A DNA stretch of 64,000 bases from Amaurobius ferox (lineage: Eukaryota > Arthropoda > Arachnida > Araneae > Amaurobiidae): assembly GCA_951213105.1 (NCBI GenBank), contig OX578140.1, positions 34,925,834-34,989,833 of the forward strand, written 5' to 3'. A program made the position numbers and the translations under genes. The first letter of the stretch is position 1; the number at the start of each line of letters is the position of its first letter. Shown piece by piece: positions 1-12,495 of this stretch. A model generated the notes under the pieces. That model searched no databases, was not told the DNA's origin, and saw nothing but the letters and a program-made list of their open reading frames with translations.

Positions 1-175
1 TACGTCATCCACATAACGTAGGTATATGATTTCGTTGTTTATATGAGATCTTCTTTCATAAAAACTAAGATATATATCAGCCAATATGGAAGAACATCCC
101 CCCCCATGGGGATGCCCTTAATTTGTTGATAAATAGACAATCCGTTGTAAAGGTAATTTTCTTTAATAACTATTT
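1..175 (-). pseudogene. Penelope-like element reverse transcriptase fragment (runs off the window)
   Basis: Read on the minus strand this encodes the core of a PLE reverse transcriptase. It shows a motif-B-like KGIPMGG, then SILADIYL in a shifted frame, then RYVDDV (motif C) at the window edge. The order and wording match the better preserved copy at 56003-57625. A run of extra G/C residues near positions 98-105 breaks the frame between GIPMGG and LADIYL, so this copy is dead. The rest of the element lies left of the window. Immediately to its right is the long (TA)n array, the same association as at the intact copy. Confidence 0.75.
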
Positions 176-600
<425 letters not shown>

Positions 601-1500
601 CCAACAAGACGCTCACAATTATTGTTACTTATACGATAGTTACTATGCATTGTGTGCCTTCCATAATCATTATAACAGATGAAACATATCCATACCTTAT
701 GTGTGTTTGTACCTCGATAGTAGATGAAGCCAACACTATGTTGGAAGCCTGCGTATAATATTTTAATACGCCACTATTTCACTGTGCTCATATTTCGTTC
801 ACACATCACAATTTTTGCCGATCCGCGTATCTTTGCGCGATCGCAGGAGATATTTTTTGAATACTACTAAAAAACATTAGGTGCGTCTAGGACGCTGTCG
901 AAATTGAATCTCGTGGAAACTTTTTAGAACTTTCTCGAAAACACTTTTTCTTTTCACCTTGTAGTGTCATACCTCGTCTTTTGATTCGTTGTTGTGATGG
1001 AGGGGATGCGCGCTGTTTACTTATGTTAGCATTGCCATTGGTTCCCTCTGCAGCATTTAAATAGCTCATTAGCTAGGTTTGGCATCCGTAATTGAAATTA
1101 CAAAATGTCGTGCACGCCGTACGACACCTTACTGGCAATTTTGAAAGCAAAATCAGGTATACAATACCCGAAACTTTCCCAAATCCAACTATAGTTGACA
1201 TTCTATTATAACATGACAATGTACCATATGTGATTATCCCATCTACCATTTAGACACTCAAAACACTAGGAGAGTCAATCATCAATAGAACAATAATTAA
1301 GAATCCCCAAATGCAATCAATCAGCTCTATTCGAATTCCCACTAGCATAGGCTATAAACCATATTTTAATATCTTTATGGGTATATAAATACTTGTCCTT
1401 TTTGGGAATTTATTTATTTATACACATGTATATTTATACACCATCACCGATCACATGAATTTCCAATAAAAATATCAATATCATTAAATCATATAAACAT
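601..1500. other. No gene recognised
   Basis: AT-rich sequence with short frames only. It has no motifs, RNA gene or clear repeat boundary that I can support. It separates the UTR-like segment from the older PLE remnant and may be further decayed PLE or its insertion host. Confidence 0.5.
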
Positions 1501-1559
1501 AACATCCCGTTAGGTAGACTTATTTTTGACTATAACCAGGTTTCAAAATCTACTGAACC

Positions 1560-2990
1560 ATCCTCCTCAACTACGATAGATAAAAATAATCTATGTAATT
1601 GTCATTCTCCTGCATTGCAACCATTTATAAATACCCGTTTGGGCCATGTACTAACGGGATATAATCACTGATCCTTCCTTAATACTCATTATGTCATATG
1701 GAACTAAACATAGACTACCTTCTAAAAAGCATCCTAAATCTATCCTTAACACTCTCCCTTAATCTTGATAAATCCATCTATAAAATGCTCATTAAGCATT
1801 CCATACCAATGGAAGCCTTTTGTGTCTGAAAATCTAAAATTTTATCCTATGTTCAACTTAAGCTATCACATACGCATGTTCCAAAGTCTAAATTTCAATT
1901 CTCAAAATTACAACAAACCATTACACATATGCAACAATTCTTAATTTGACAAAGCTTGACTATGATATTTTCTGCAAATATATCTACATTAAAACATTAT
2001 TATCCAATTTAAATCAAATAAATGCCTTCAAATTGCAAAAAACCAACCATACATGATTTAAAACAAAAACTTATTTCCAAGTATAAACAATTTTTTGATA
2101 CTCATCAAAATTTAAACATTCCATATTCAGTAATCATACCCAAATTTCACAAGGACCCAGTAAAATGTAGAACAGTTACCAGTGGACACAACTCTTACGC
2201 AACAAAAGCTAATAAAAAAAACTTTTCAAAGTCTTAAACAGTCTATTTCATGAAATTTCCACAGAACCACATTGCATCATCAGAAACAGCTATGAACTTA
2301 TTCAAAAACTGAAATCTTTTACTACCATTGACTCAATCCAAACTTTAGATTTTAAAAATCTTTTTAATAACATCATCATCAAATACATAGTTTCTATCAT
2401 TAAACAACTCTTCGATGAATTCAAATTACATGCAGTTACTAAATATAACTCGTCTACCTTTAATAATTTATTGCATTATATTATTTTTCACAAGTATCTG
2501 GTACATGGTAATGATGTATACCTCCAAACGATTGGAGTACCGCAAGGATCCACTAGCAGCTCTATGCTCGCCAATATGTTGTTGTTGAGACCCAGACAGT
2601 CCGACCTACCAGAAAGGTGTAAGGTAACAGTTTGGACGGCCACTCGCCAATATGTATCTTTACTTTTACGAAAGACAATCCACACTGTTCACTCATAACA
2701 TTTCTATTTTTCGCTACATTGATTATGTTTTTCTTTGTTTTCATACTGAACATGACCCACACTTAATATTTATCCATCCAATCTTGAGTTAATACCTAAT
2801 GAATCCCACCCTTCCAAATCTGTAAATTATCTTGATATCACCATTTATATACAAAATAACTTATCCAATACTACTATTTATGATAAGAACCATCAATTTA
2901 AATTTAATGTAAAATTCTCCCCTCATTATTCTTCTTGCCTCATTATTCTTCTTTTTTTTAAATCCAATCATTAGCTATTTCCTCTGCATC
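1560..2990 (+). pseudogene. Old Penelope-like element, reverse transcriptase pseudogene
   Basis: Frameshifted PLE protein in the same motif order as the 56003-57625 copy. A CNC...TGYN segment (codons from 1594) corresponds to CNC...ITGN of the intact copy. IPKFHKDPVKCRTVT (about 2139-2180) is the fingers motif and LDFKNLFNN (about 2345) is motif A. GVPQGST (about 2536) is motif B, and RYIDYVF (2712-2732) is motif C. A downstream NYLDITIY segment also matches. In motif C the second catalytic aspartate is tyrosine (YIDY), and there are several stops and frameshifts, so it is inactive. A 76-bp insertion interrupts motif B (see its own entry). It is clearly older than the copy near 56 kb but belongs to the same lineage. 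Confidence 0.8.
2567..2655. repeat. Short insertion with 13-bp target duplication inside the old PLE
   Basis: The 13-mer CTCGCCAATATGT occurs at 2567-2579 and again at 2643-2655, bracketing 63 bases with no counterpart in the other PLE copy. Removing one duplicate and the insert restores a PLE-like reading through the motif B region. The insert begins with TTGTTGTTGAG, which on the minus strand could be the (CAA)n tail of a severely truncated SINE. A SINE origin is inference. Confidence 0.6.
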
Positions 2991-4322
2991 AAACGCCTGG
3001 ATAGTATTAAGTGTACACTATAACATATTAATCGTCTCAAAAGTCCATGCTATATGTACAATTTTCCCACCTTATATGTAGATCGCAGTATAAGTACGAT
3101 GCTCAATAGTAGTGGAAACAACATAAAATAAACATCGCCCCGGCGGGCAAAAATAAAAATATGCAAATATTACAAAAACAGTAATTTCGTTACACAAAAA
3201 CGTGCAAAATTTAAAAAAAAAACGCCTCGGCGGGTAAAGAAAAAGTTTAAAACACTAATAATACCGTTAAGGCGGATATCTAAAAAACAATTAAAACAAA
3301 AACAAGCTACCGCTCCAAAAAACAGTGTTATCCATACTTTAAATGTTTTCGATCGTAGTACTTCTTGTTTAGTTTCTGAACTTCTGGGTTTGTCTCACCG
3401 AAATCATGTACAACTACTTCCACTCTCTCTGGTCTGGTCCATTCCAAAGAAGTATTTCCCGTGGTAAGCATTCAAGCTGGATCACGTGGTGGACACCCAT
3501 GAAGATTATTCATGCTGGCGGCCTTCAGACTTGTGAGTTGCCCTATTTTTTGCATGTTTGTGAATTTTTGCGATATATTTTTCATTATTATGTGGTATTT
3601 TATATTTTTAAGTTGAATTTTGTCTTCTTTGGACTTGTTTCTGTTAATCTAGTTTATTCCGCTGTTGGGCACAGCTTGCATAAAATTTTAACCACGTGTT
3701 TTTATGCAATCATAGAAACAAGGGATTTTAGTATATCTGTATAGAATGTTCCCCTGAAGTCGTTTCTGGCAGATATACTATTCATTGATTTATTTTCCTT
3801 GTCCTGACCTTTCCGTGCACTACTTTTCCAGCCTTTCCTCGTTACTTTTCACTTTCTGTTATTAAATACACGCTATTATATTGCCCGCGGTTTGATACTG
3901 TGTTTACTCATTTGCTCTCCTGCACTTTGGTTTTGATTATTTTAATATATATATATATATATATCTTTATATATATATATATTAGCAGTATTCTGAAGTT
4001 CTACTTTACGTATGACATCAGATACTGAAAACAATGCTGGATATTGAATCCATTTTTAATTTATTTATAACAATGGATATTATATTACCTCCTTTCATGT
4101 TGTGGATACGCAGACAGTGATTGAGTGTTGTATTTTATTATAGTAATATATCCCATGAATAAACAAATTTTTATTACATTACTTATGCACAGAGTGCCCA
4201 CTGGCCACTAATTAAGTTAAATAATAGTTTTTTAAATCCATAACTGTTAATCAAAATGTTTGGTACATCTTTAATTAAAAATTAAAATTGCTTTTCAGAA
4301 ATAATTTTGAACCTCCTTGAAA
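2991..4322. other. AT-rich stretch without a gene
   Basis: No supported gene. It contains two short GC-rich words, CGCCCCGGCGGGCAAA and CGCCTCGGCGGGTAAA, about 100 bases apart (near 3137 and 3223). There are small (TA)n tracts near 3945-3982. A 112-codon open frame at 3406-3744 has no recognisable domain and ends in a hydrophobic, AT-driven composition; I do not believe it is coding. Confidence 0.5.
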
Positions 4323-4344
4323 TCTATATAAATAAAAATGAAAA

Positions 4345-4390
<46 letters not shown>

Positions 4391-7300
4391 ACACCATCAC
4401 GGGAGAACGGCTGAACCGAATTTGATGAAATTTTGTGGGTAGCCCAGAAATAGCCCCACTTAAAATTATATCCGTGTTTTGAGTTTCTACGACCAGTGGT
4501 TCTCGAGATATTAGTAAAAAACGAAATTTTCGTTTGTCTCATCATCACGAAAAAACGGCTGAACCGAATTGAATGAAATTTGGTGAATAGCCTTGAAATA
4601 TCCCCCCATAAATTTTGTCCAAGTTTCGTGTTTCTAAGACCTGGGGTTGTCGAGATATTAATGAAAAACGGAACTTTTACCTTGGAGTTCTACTCCCTAA
4701 CTCCGTGGTTTATCCAAACGAAAAGCTTGAAAATCGTTTGAAAGTGAATTAAAATTTAATCTCTGAGTTTGATGGGAGATTTTTTGCGTTAATTAGTCAC
4801 TTTCTGAAAACATGAATTGTTTGAAACATGATTTAAAGGTGAAATCTATCTCCATGGTTCATGGTTTATTTAAAACAAGCTTTTACGGAACAATGAGAAG
4901 TATAGAGAAATCAAAATCGTTATTTAATTTCGCAGTTTATGTTATAAGACATGACATATTTAACATGTTATAAGATTCTATCTTATATCATGTTACTCAG
5001 AAACGCAATTAAATTAAATCTGTCTGCTAATTTTAATAATTATTTTTTCGATTTGAATAATAAATAAATGGATATAAAAATATATTTTAGAAAAGAACGA
5101 TTTGATTTTTCTTATAGCATTTTTGACTGGATAATATCAATTACGGTCTTCAGGTTTAAAAATTATTAATATTTATATTTTCGGGGATTATTGATTCAAG
5201 GATTATTGATATTTTCAAGTTATTTTGCAATTATTTTATTATGACAAAAATTGTTTAAACTCATATATTGTATGTTGTACGAATCTTCTACAAATACACG
5301 TGTATATATTTTAATCTACGAGAATATAAGTAGTACAGGTATATTGACATATGTTTTGATATATATTGGCATATATTGGAATCAATTACGACCTTCTGGT
5401 ATAAAGAGTACGGATATTATTGATGTTTTCAATTTATTACGTCATCTCTTTTATTTTGGCAAATAATTTTGAGACGCATATTGTAATACGGGTAATCTTC
5501 TACTAACACATTGGCATATTTTCTGATCTGCGACAATATAATTAGTACGGGGTTGCATATATTCATTCAATTCCTATTTTTTCTTCTGTAAATTTGCTTA
5601 CAAAAGGGGGCAGGATGTTTTATTCTTCAGATCTGATCGTGAAGATAATTTTGCATAGTGAGAACATATATTCTTAAACTTCTCTTTAGGAGCAATAAAT
5701 TTAATATTTTAACAGAATTTGCACATGATTGCGAACTTTAAGTTTCTTTAAATTGTACACTCCGTACGAATAACGGGTGTGCTGTTAGTGGTTAATAAAT
5801 TTTAACATTTTAGGAGGATATATCATGTTGTTCGGCATCGCAATTAAATTAAATGTGTTTGTTAATGTTTTTATTATTTTTTTTCGATTTAAATAATAAA
5901 TAAATGGATATAAAAGTATATCTTATGAATGGACGGTTTGATTTTTCTTTTAATTATATTAATTGCTGACTGCGTACATCAATTTCATTTATTTTGGCAA
6001 AGAGTTTTCAAGCTTATATCGTATTTAGCTACTAAACTCATATATTGTGTTTAGCCAATAAATTCATATAGCCGATTGTTGAAACAGAAAAAGAGTAGAG
6101 CGGGTGTATCTTCTAATACAATTGTAGTGTTTTCATTTAGTATATTGAAACGGGATAATAATGTTTCATTCAGATCTGCAAATTCAAAGCTACGAATTTG
6201 GAGGGATATAGCTAATTTGACAACTTTTCTTAAACTTTGCCAAATTGACGGAAATGTCGCAAAATTGATATAAACGACACACAAACAGCTGCCATAAACC
6301 TTCGGGTTGGTCGTGTGGCTTGGGTCTTCTACATATCAATGAATTTTTTTTTTTTGTTAGAAGAGAGTACTGAAATGATGTTTGGTTAGCATTTATCTGT
6401 CAGACCAACCATCCTACTTAGTAATACATTTAGCGAATTTTTAAAATGTCACCAAATTGATAAAAATGTTTTCAAATCTATAAAAATATCTTGAAATTGA
6501 TAAAATTGCGCTACATAAATGATATTAATTGTTTTTTGTTAGGGGATAGTATTGTGATGATATTTCGTCAATTTGTCGCAAAGTGGAACTGTCAGTTCTA
6601 CAGTCCCACTTGGCGATAAATTTGGCTATTTTTTAAAATGTCGCTAATTTGACGAAACTGTCGCCAAATGTTCCATAGAAATATAACTATTTAGACGATA
6701 TTTTTTCTACCAATTTATTTGAAGCAAATGATATCATGTCGCTTAGCAACGGATTTAAATCCAATGTGTTTATGCGGCAGGCGATTTTTATTAAATTCTT
6801 TCCGATTTGAATAATGAAGATATGTATATAAAATAAATTTCATTGCCATTTCATTTTGGACTGGATAATATCAATTATACTCTTCAGATTTAAACATTAT
6901 TATTATTGATATTTTCCGGAATTATTGATTCAGGGATTATTGATATTTTTGAGTTATTACGCCATTGTTTTATTGCGGCAAAAATTGCTGACACACGCAT
7001 ATTGTACGTTGTACGAGTAATCTTCTAGGAATGCACGGGTATATCTTCTAACCTACGAGAATATAAGTAGTACAGGTATATTGGCATATATTTTGACATA
7101 TATTGGCATATATATTGGAATCAAGTACAGTCTTCTGGTATGAAGATTAAGGGGATTAATTATATATTCAATTTATTACGTCGTCTGTTGTATTTTACCA
7201 AAAAACATTTGTGACTCATATTGCAAAACGGGAAATCTTCTACTAATAATCGGACATTATAAGTAGTACGTGTATATCTTCCCATATAATTTTAGCACTT

Positions 7301-7732
7301 TAATTTTGACATATATTGGAATAAATGACTTCAGATTTAAAGATTACGGGTTTATTGGTATTTTCAATTTATACATGTAATCTACTAATGCAGGTTATAT
7401 TTTCTAATATTCGCGTATATAATTAGTACGGGTCCCATACAATTTTAACGCTTTATTTTGCATATATTGATTCAATTCCATATTTTTTTTTTTTATATTT
7501 GCTTACATAAGGGGTCCAAGATGTTTTATTCTTCAGATATGTCCATGAAGATAATTTTATATAGCGAGAACAGAGATTCTTAAACTTCTTTTTAGGATCA
7601 TTATATTAAATATTTTAACAGAATATTTTGATTAAACATGTCATTTAGTATACTATAAGAATTTGGGCATGATTATGAATTTCAAGTTTCTTTATATTAT
7701 ATACTCCGTACGAAGAACGGGTATGCTGCTAG
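4323..7732 (+). mobile_element. Non-autonomous Helitron-like element, copy A (compound)
   Basis: The 5' end is TCTATATAAATAAAAATG followed by a (TCTG)n tract, after a flanking A. The 3' end is CGTACGAAGAACGGG...GCTGCTAG, a CTAG terminus preceded by a short CCGT/ACGG hairpin and followed by T. This TC...CTRR layout at an A|T site, without terminal inverted repeats or target duplication, is the Helitron signature. No Rep/helicase coding is visible, so it would need enzymes in trans. The 5' head holds a ~150-bp tandem duplication (about 4391 and 4541). A second, older 3'-end-like sequence lies inside (ending ...GCTGTTAG at 5788). Segment 5110-5788 duplicates the tail 6850-7732, so the element is a two-tailed compound. 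Confidence 0.75.
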
Positions 7733-8529
7733 TGTCTTTATATAATGATAAAAACTAGATTTTGCTCATTTATATTTTTTAAGATATACACAAGATTTCA
7801 AGGAATGTCATGAAACAGGTCAATAACTCGAGAAGTATGAGGTTTATCTTATATTTTAAGCAGGTGTATAGGAAACACTTCTGAAGCTACGGGAGGAGAC
7901 ACCTATGGGCGATGATCCCTAGTAGGGAGTTAGGTTACATACTGTGTTTTTCAGGGTTCTTTTCATCTTTTGAGGCGGAACAAAAATGCTTACTACTGAT
8001 TTTGTATCGCTTTATATTTATGTGATTTTTTCCCACTATGACTTATAAGGAAGGCAGACCCCATGTTACCCTAAAAGGAAGTGAGATAAGCTCTCATAAA
8101 ATTGTCTCATCATAAAGCGCCTTACGGGTTTCTTATATAGCTGTGTCGGAGCGGGATTCCACTCGACACGGCCGACCAGAGAAAAGTTAACGTTCTCAAT
8201 TTTTATCATCCATGTTCTAACACACCTCCTGTCAGTGAGAGAAAACTTACTGATGACCTGTACAAACAATTCTAAAGGAATCCAAAATAAAAATCCTTAC
8301 CTTGAAGGACTTCTTCAACAACAGCTGAAAACAATTTATTCAATTTCAAGAACACAAATTACTCCTAAATAAACACACAGGATTTTAGTTTCACTTTTCT
8401 TCTTTATTTAAAGGCCAAAATGTAGAGTTACTCAATTACAACAATAGCTGAATCGATCTCAGCTCTCAACTTCCACTGGACCGAACTCTCTAAAATACCA
8501 TCGGCTCTTAGCAGGAACAATTATTCATT

Positions 8530-8568
<39 letters not shown>

Positions 8569-8734
8569 CAATATCGTTATAATTCATAAATATAAAATAT
8601 TCTATTATGTTAAATATTGGTATGGTCAACCAAGGGAGGCAGCACACTCGGGGAATATTAATAGCATTTAAATTATAACATGATTAAATTTAGTTTAGAT
8701 TTAAATGTAGATTTATTAGATGTAGATTTACTAG
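7733..8734. other. No gene recognised; one small (TA)n tract
   Basis: Mixed AT-rich DNA. 7860-8270 has somewhat higher complexity but no open frame with recognisable domains on either strand. A (TA)n tract with one TG lies at about 8530-8569. Confidence 0.5.
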
Positions 8735-9496
8735 ATGTTGCAGCCCGAACTCAAGGACGAAGAGGCTCACAGTCCAACCACTCAGGTACAGTCGAAGGCT
8801 CGAACGGCAATGTCTAACGGAACAAAGTTCTTTCCTCGATATCAAGAAGGACTCAGAGGTGACGAAAACTCAACATCCACCAGACGTACACTCGGGAAGA
8901 ATCTTTCCCCGTCCGAAAGAAATGACGGCACACTGGCAGGGTTCCAGCATTGGCCCGCCAAGGGCCCAAGTTTCATACATGATTCCGCCAGGTCCCGGTC
9001 TCAAACCATCAGGATTCAGGAGGTCCTTCAATCCTTCAAACAGCGGCTCGATCAGTCGAACAAGTTCTCAGCACCGGCAGTCGGTAGAACCCAGCAATGG
9101 CCACACTCTCAACCCACAGCTACGGCAGTTCAACATTGGATGTTGAAACCCGAGCTCAGCGTGAGTTCGATCAAGATGTTCAGAAGTGAGAGTGCGGTCC
9201 GAAATCACATTTCATCCTCTTTTTATGTGAATAGGGCGGATTCAGGGCCCAGCCACTCTAGTACCTCAAAAGGTCCACACTTTCAGCTCTCCACCAATCC
9301 CAAAAGTAGCTCATTCAAATTTCTTACCAGGGTCCCTTTCCAACCGACATTTCTTCACCGAGGCACGTGTATCAAAATGCGAAATTCAGCACAATGTTGC
9401 ATCACCCGAACAAGCAGAAAAAACAAAGACTTCTGTCTCCGCAGGCGAAAATCGGGAGACCTCGAACTAACAGTCGCTATTTCCTCGAGTGTGTGA
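8735..9496 (+). other. Higher-GC block with overlapping open frames; possible decayed exon or pseudogene
   Basis: This block is conspicuously richer in G+C and in codon-like complexity than its surroundings. One frame is open for 253 codons and a second, overlapping frame for about 135. Both are rich in Ser, Pro, Gln and Arg, as expected of a disordered protein, and the more protein-like wording changes frame along the block. That fits frameshifted former coding sequence or an exon read in one of these frames. It is preceded by a (TA)n tract and AT-rich DNA with a TTGCAG acceptor-like word near 8740, and Helitron copy C begins 70 bases downstream. I recognise no domain and assign no function. 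Confidence 0.35.
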
Positions 9497-10390
9497 AATA
9501 TATTATTTTATAAAAGAAATGGCTACGAATATTGAACAGAATATAAAATGCATTTAAATTGATAATCTATATAAATAAAATTGAAAGTCTGTCTGTCTGT
9601 CTGTTTGTCCCATCATCACGGGAGAACGGCTGAACCGAATTTGATTAAATTTTGCGGGTAGCCCAGAAATAGCCCCACTTAAAATTTACTCTGTGTTTTG
9701 AGTTTCTACAAGCAGTGGTTCTCGAGATATTAGTAAAAAACAAAATATTCGTTTGTCTCATCATCACGGGAAAACGGCTAAACCGAATTTAATGAAATTT
9801 TGTAGATAGTCTTGAAATAGCCCCCCATAAATTTAGTCCAAATTTCGAGTTTTTAAGACCAGGGTTTGTCGAGATATTAATGAAAAACGGAATTTTTTCC
9901 TAAGAGTTCTACTCTCCAACTCCGTGGTTTATCCAAACGGAAAGGATGAAAATCGTTTGTTTAAAACATCAAAATGAAATAAAACTTTATTTCCGAATTT
10001 GGTGTATGATTTTTGCATTAATTAGTCACTCTCGGAAAACATGAATTTAAATGGAAAACTCTACCTCCATGGGTTATCTTTCCCAAGCTTTTTCTCAACG
10101 ATGAAAACCATAAAGAAATCAAAATGGCTCTTTAATTTCGCATTTTATGAGGAAGATTCTATCTTATATCATGTTGCTCGGCAACGGAATGAAATTAAAT
10201 GTGTTGTTAATATTTATTATTATTTTTTCTATTTGAATAATAAATAAATGGATGGAAAAATATATTTTATAAATGAACGGTTTGATTGTTCTTTTAATTA
10301 TATAAATTGCGGACTGCGTACATCACTTTCATTTATTTTAGCAAACAGGTTTCACGCTCATATATTGTGTTTAGCTAATAAACTCATATA

Positions 10391-11748
10391 CAGTGACCGC
10401 CGCTTATAAGAAACACGTTCGTTTCGCTCGTTTTGTTTCTTATAAGCAGTTGTTTCTTAAATCCGGAAATTTTTTAAATATCGTTCTTCCATTGTAAATA
10501 CTAACTATTGAACACAGTTTTACAGAATTTAAAAGATAAATGTATATAAGTAAAATATTAGTACGTACATAATACATTTGTAAATTAAGTTTTGCATTCA
10601 AAAATATTTCTCATTTTACAAATTAAGCCTTACAACTTAAATTATTATCTATATGCATATAGTATGCAGTTAAATAAGAATAAAAAGTAAAACTCATAGG
10701 TCGTTCATTTATGTATAAGAGCATAGTACATTTTCATACATACCGTAATCTATTACTGAAGAATAGCAAAAAACTTATCCAGTATTGTTTGTGCTAACGA
10801 GTCTGTGATTAGTTTACGTACATCCATTTCTAAATCATAAAACAGTCCATAAACTTTTTCTGATGCCCCTCTGTGTTCAAGAGTTTTTCTAATTATAGTT
10901 AGGGCTTCTCGCGACTGTTTGGCTGTAGGAAAATTTTCTTCTTGTGGAACGTCGTCTTCATTTTCTTCTTCATTGCAAACATTCTGAATGTCATCATCAT
11001 TGTTTTCTTCAGATGTTTGTAAATTTTCGTCGATGTGAATCCATTCTTCGAAAGGTGCTTTAAATTCTTCTTCATCTTCTGCTGGTATGGCAACATTATT
11101 TTTCAAAAATCCTGCTTTACGGAAGCAATTAAAAATGCATATGTCAGAAACTTTTTTCCATGCGCCTGCGATCATATGGATAGCATCAAGCAAGGTTGTT
11201 TTCTTGCTTATTGACTACACGGAGGTGGAGGATCATACTTTTTAAGTAAACTTTGCTTTTCAAGCAAAGTAAGGGTTTGCGACATGCTTCACTAGCAAAA
11301 CATAAAATGACTAACTAAAGCTGTACGAATCTTATTTGAGTGCATAAGCAAAGATGCCTTTCCTTATCAGTACGTTTCCTTAACTGCCAAAAGATTAAAG
11401 CTCGTTTCTTACTGGTTTGGGGTTGTACTCCCCAAGCCTTTCTGCGGAGAAATCCTCTGTCATCCTTTGTTACATAGCAAACTCCCACCCCCTCCCCGTA
11501 CGCCCAGAGACAAGAGATAACAACTCGTCCTTCAGTTAACCTTAAACAAATCGATTTTTTTTTTACACCAGCGTCGCAAGGAAATCAACAAATTTTCTGT
11601 AGAAAACTGTTTCTTATAAGCGGAATCGTGTTTCTTATAAGCGACACAATTTTAATGTTAAAACGAAGTTTGTATTTGTTTCTGTCGTTTTGAGTCTTAT
11701 AAACGGCTGTTTCTTATAACCACTGAATCTTATAACCGGCGGTCACTG
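10391..11748 (-). mobile_element. pogo/Tigger-type transposon, internal-deletion derivative, copy 1
   Basis: The terminal inverted repeat CAGTGACCGCCG(C/G)TTATAAG at both ends is flanked by TA duplications (10389-10390 and 11749-11750). Copies of TCTTATAA recur next to both ends, about five at the right end, like the subterminal transposase-binding repeats of pogo elements. The empty site in Helitron copy A near 6035 (AACTCATATATTGTG) confirms boundaries and target. The coding strand is minus: a start of a pogo-type N-terminus near 11285 is followed by only the C-terminal part of the transposase (10753-11193). The catalytic core is missing, so movement would need a full-length Tigger in trans. 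Confidence 0.85.
10753..11193 (-). pseudogene. C-terminal remnant of a Tigger/jerky-type transposase, copy 1
   Basis: A 146-codon open frame. Its start, AIHMIAGAWKKVS...NCFRKAGF, is the conserved segment found just after the DDE domain of Tigger/pogo and jerky-like transposases. It is followed by a strongly acidic tail (EDEEEF, ENNDDD, EENEDD), typical of these C-termini. Just upstream on the same strand (about 11285 down to 11218) is an ATG-led TLTLLEKQSLLKKYD stretch that looks like the beginning of the N-terminal helix-turn-helix, then a stop. The DDE catalytic domain is deleted between them. The frame could still make a small protein, but no transposition activity is expected. Confidence 0.7.
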
Positions 11749-11849
11749 TATTGTGTTTACCCAATAAATTCATTTAGCCGATTGTTGAAACAGAAAAAGA
11801 GTAGAACGGGAGTATCTTATACAATCATCTTATCATCATATCTTATACA

Positions 11850-12041
11850 ATGTTTTCATTTAGTATATACAAACGGGATCAGGATATTTTATTCCTCAGA
11901 TCTACAATTTCAGAGCTACGAATTTGGCGGAATATCGCTAACTTGGTAACTTTTCTTAAACTTTACCAAATTAGCGGAAATGTCTCCAAATTCATAAAAA
12001 TGACGCAAATCAATGAAATTAAATTTGTTTTTTTAGAATAG
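11850..12041 (+). other. Helitron copy C body between the two pogo insertions
   Basis: The short open frame here corresponds to Helitron body sequence also present in copy A (about 6120-6330). It occurs in the opposite orientation in copy B and is not conserved as protein. I regard it as non-coding transposon sequence. The whole interval 11751-12493 aligns with copy A from about 6040 to 6820. Confidence 0.5.
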
Positions 12042-12495
12042 AGTACTGTGTTTCGGTAGCATTTGTCGGTCGATCTGTCCATCAATCCTACTTAGTAACA
12101 CATTTAACGATTATTTTTAATATCACCAAATTGATAAAAATATTTGTAAATCCATAAAAATATCGTGGAATTAATAAAATTGCGCTAAATAAATGAAATT
12201 AATTGTGTTTTGTTAGGGTATAGTAGTGTGATGCTGTCTCGTCCTTTTGTCGCAAAATGGGACTATCAGTTTTACAGTCCCACTTGGCGATAAATTTGGC
12301 GATTTTTTAAGTTATCGCTAAATTCACGAAAATGTCGCCAAACCTTCCATGGAGATAGCATTATAAAGACGTTATGATTTCCATCAATTTGTTTGAAGCA
12401 AATGATATCATGTCGCTTAGCAACGGATCCAATATGTTATGTGCCATACGATTTTTATTAAATCTTTTCCGATTTGAATAATGAAGATATGTATA

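Noticed and set aside
4324..4548. 74-codon minus-strand frame (and its mirror at 32012-32281)
   Set aside because: It lies in the non-coding 5' head of Helitron copies A and B, including the TCTG microsatellite.
6051..6284. Frames conserved between copies A and B (6051-6284 with 30268-30501; 5251-5466 with 31088-31309)
   Set aside because: Conservation is explained by the two Helitron copies being ~97% identical at DNA level. Frames are broken in copies C and D.
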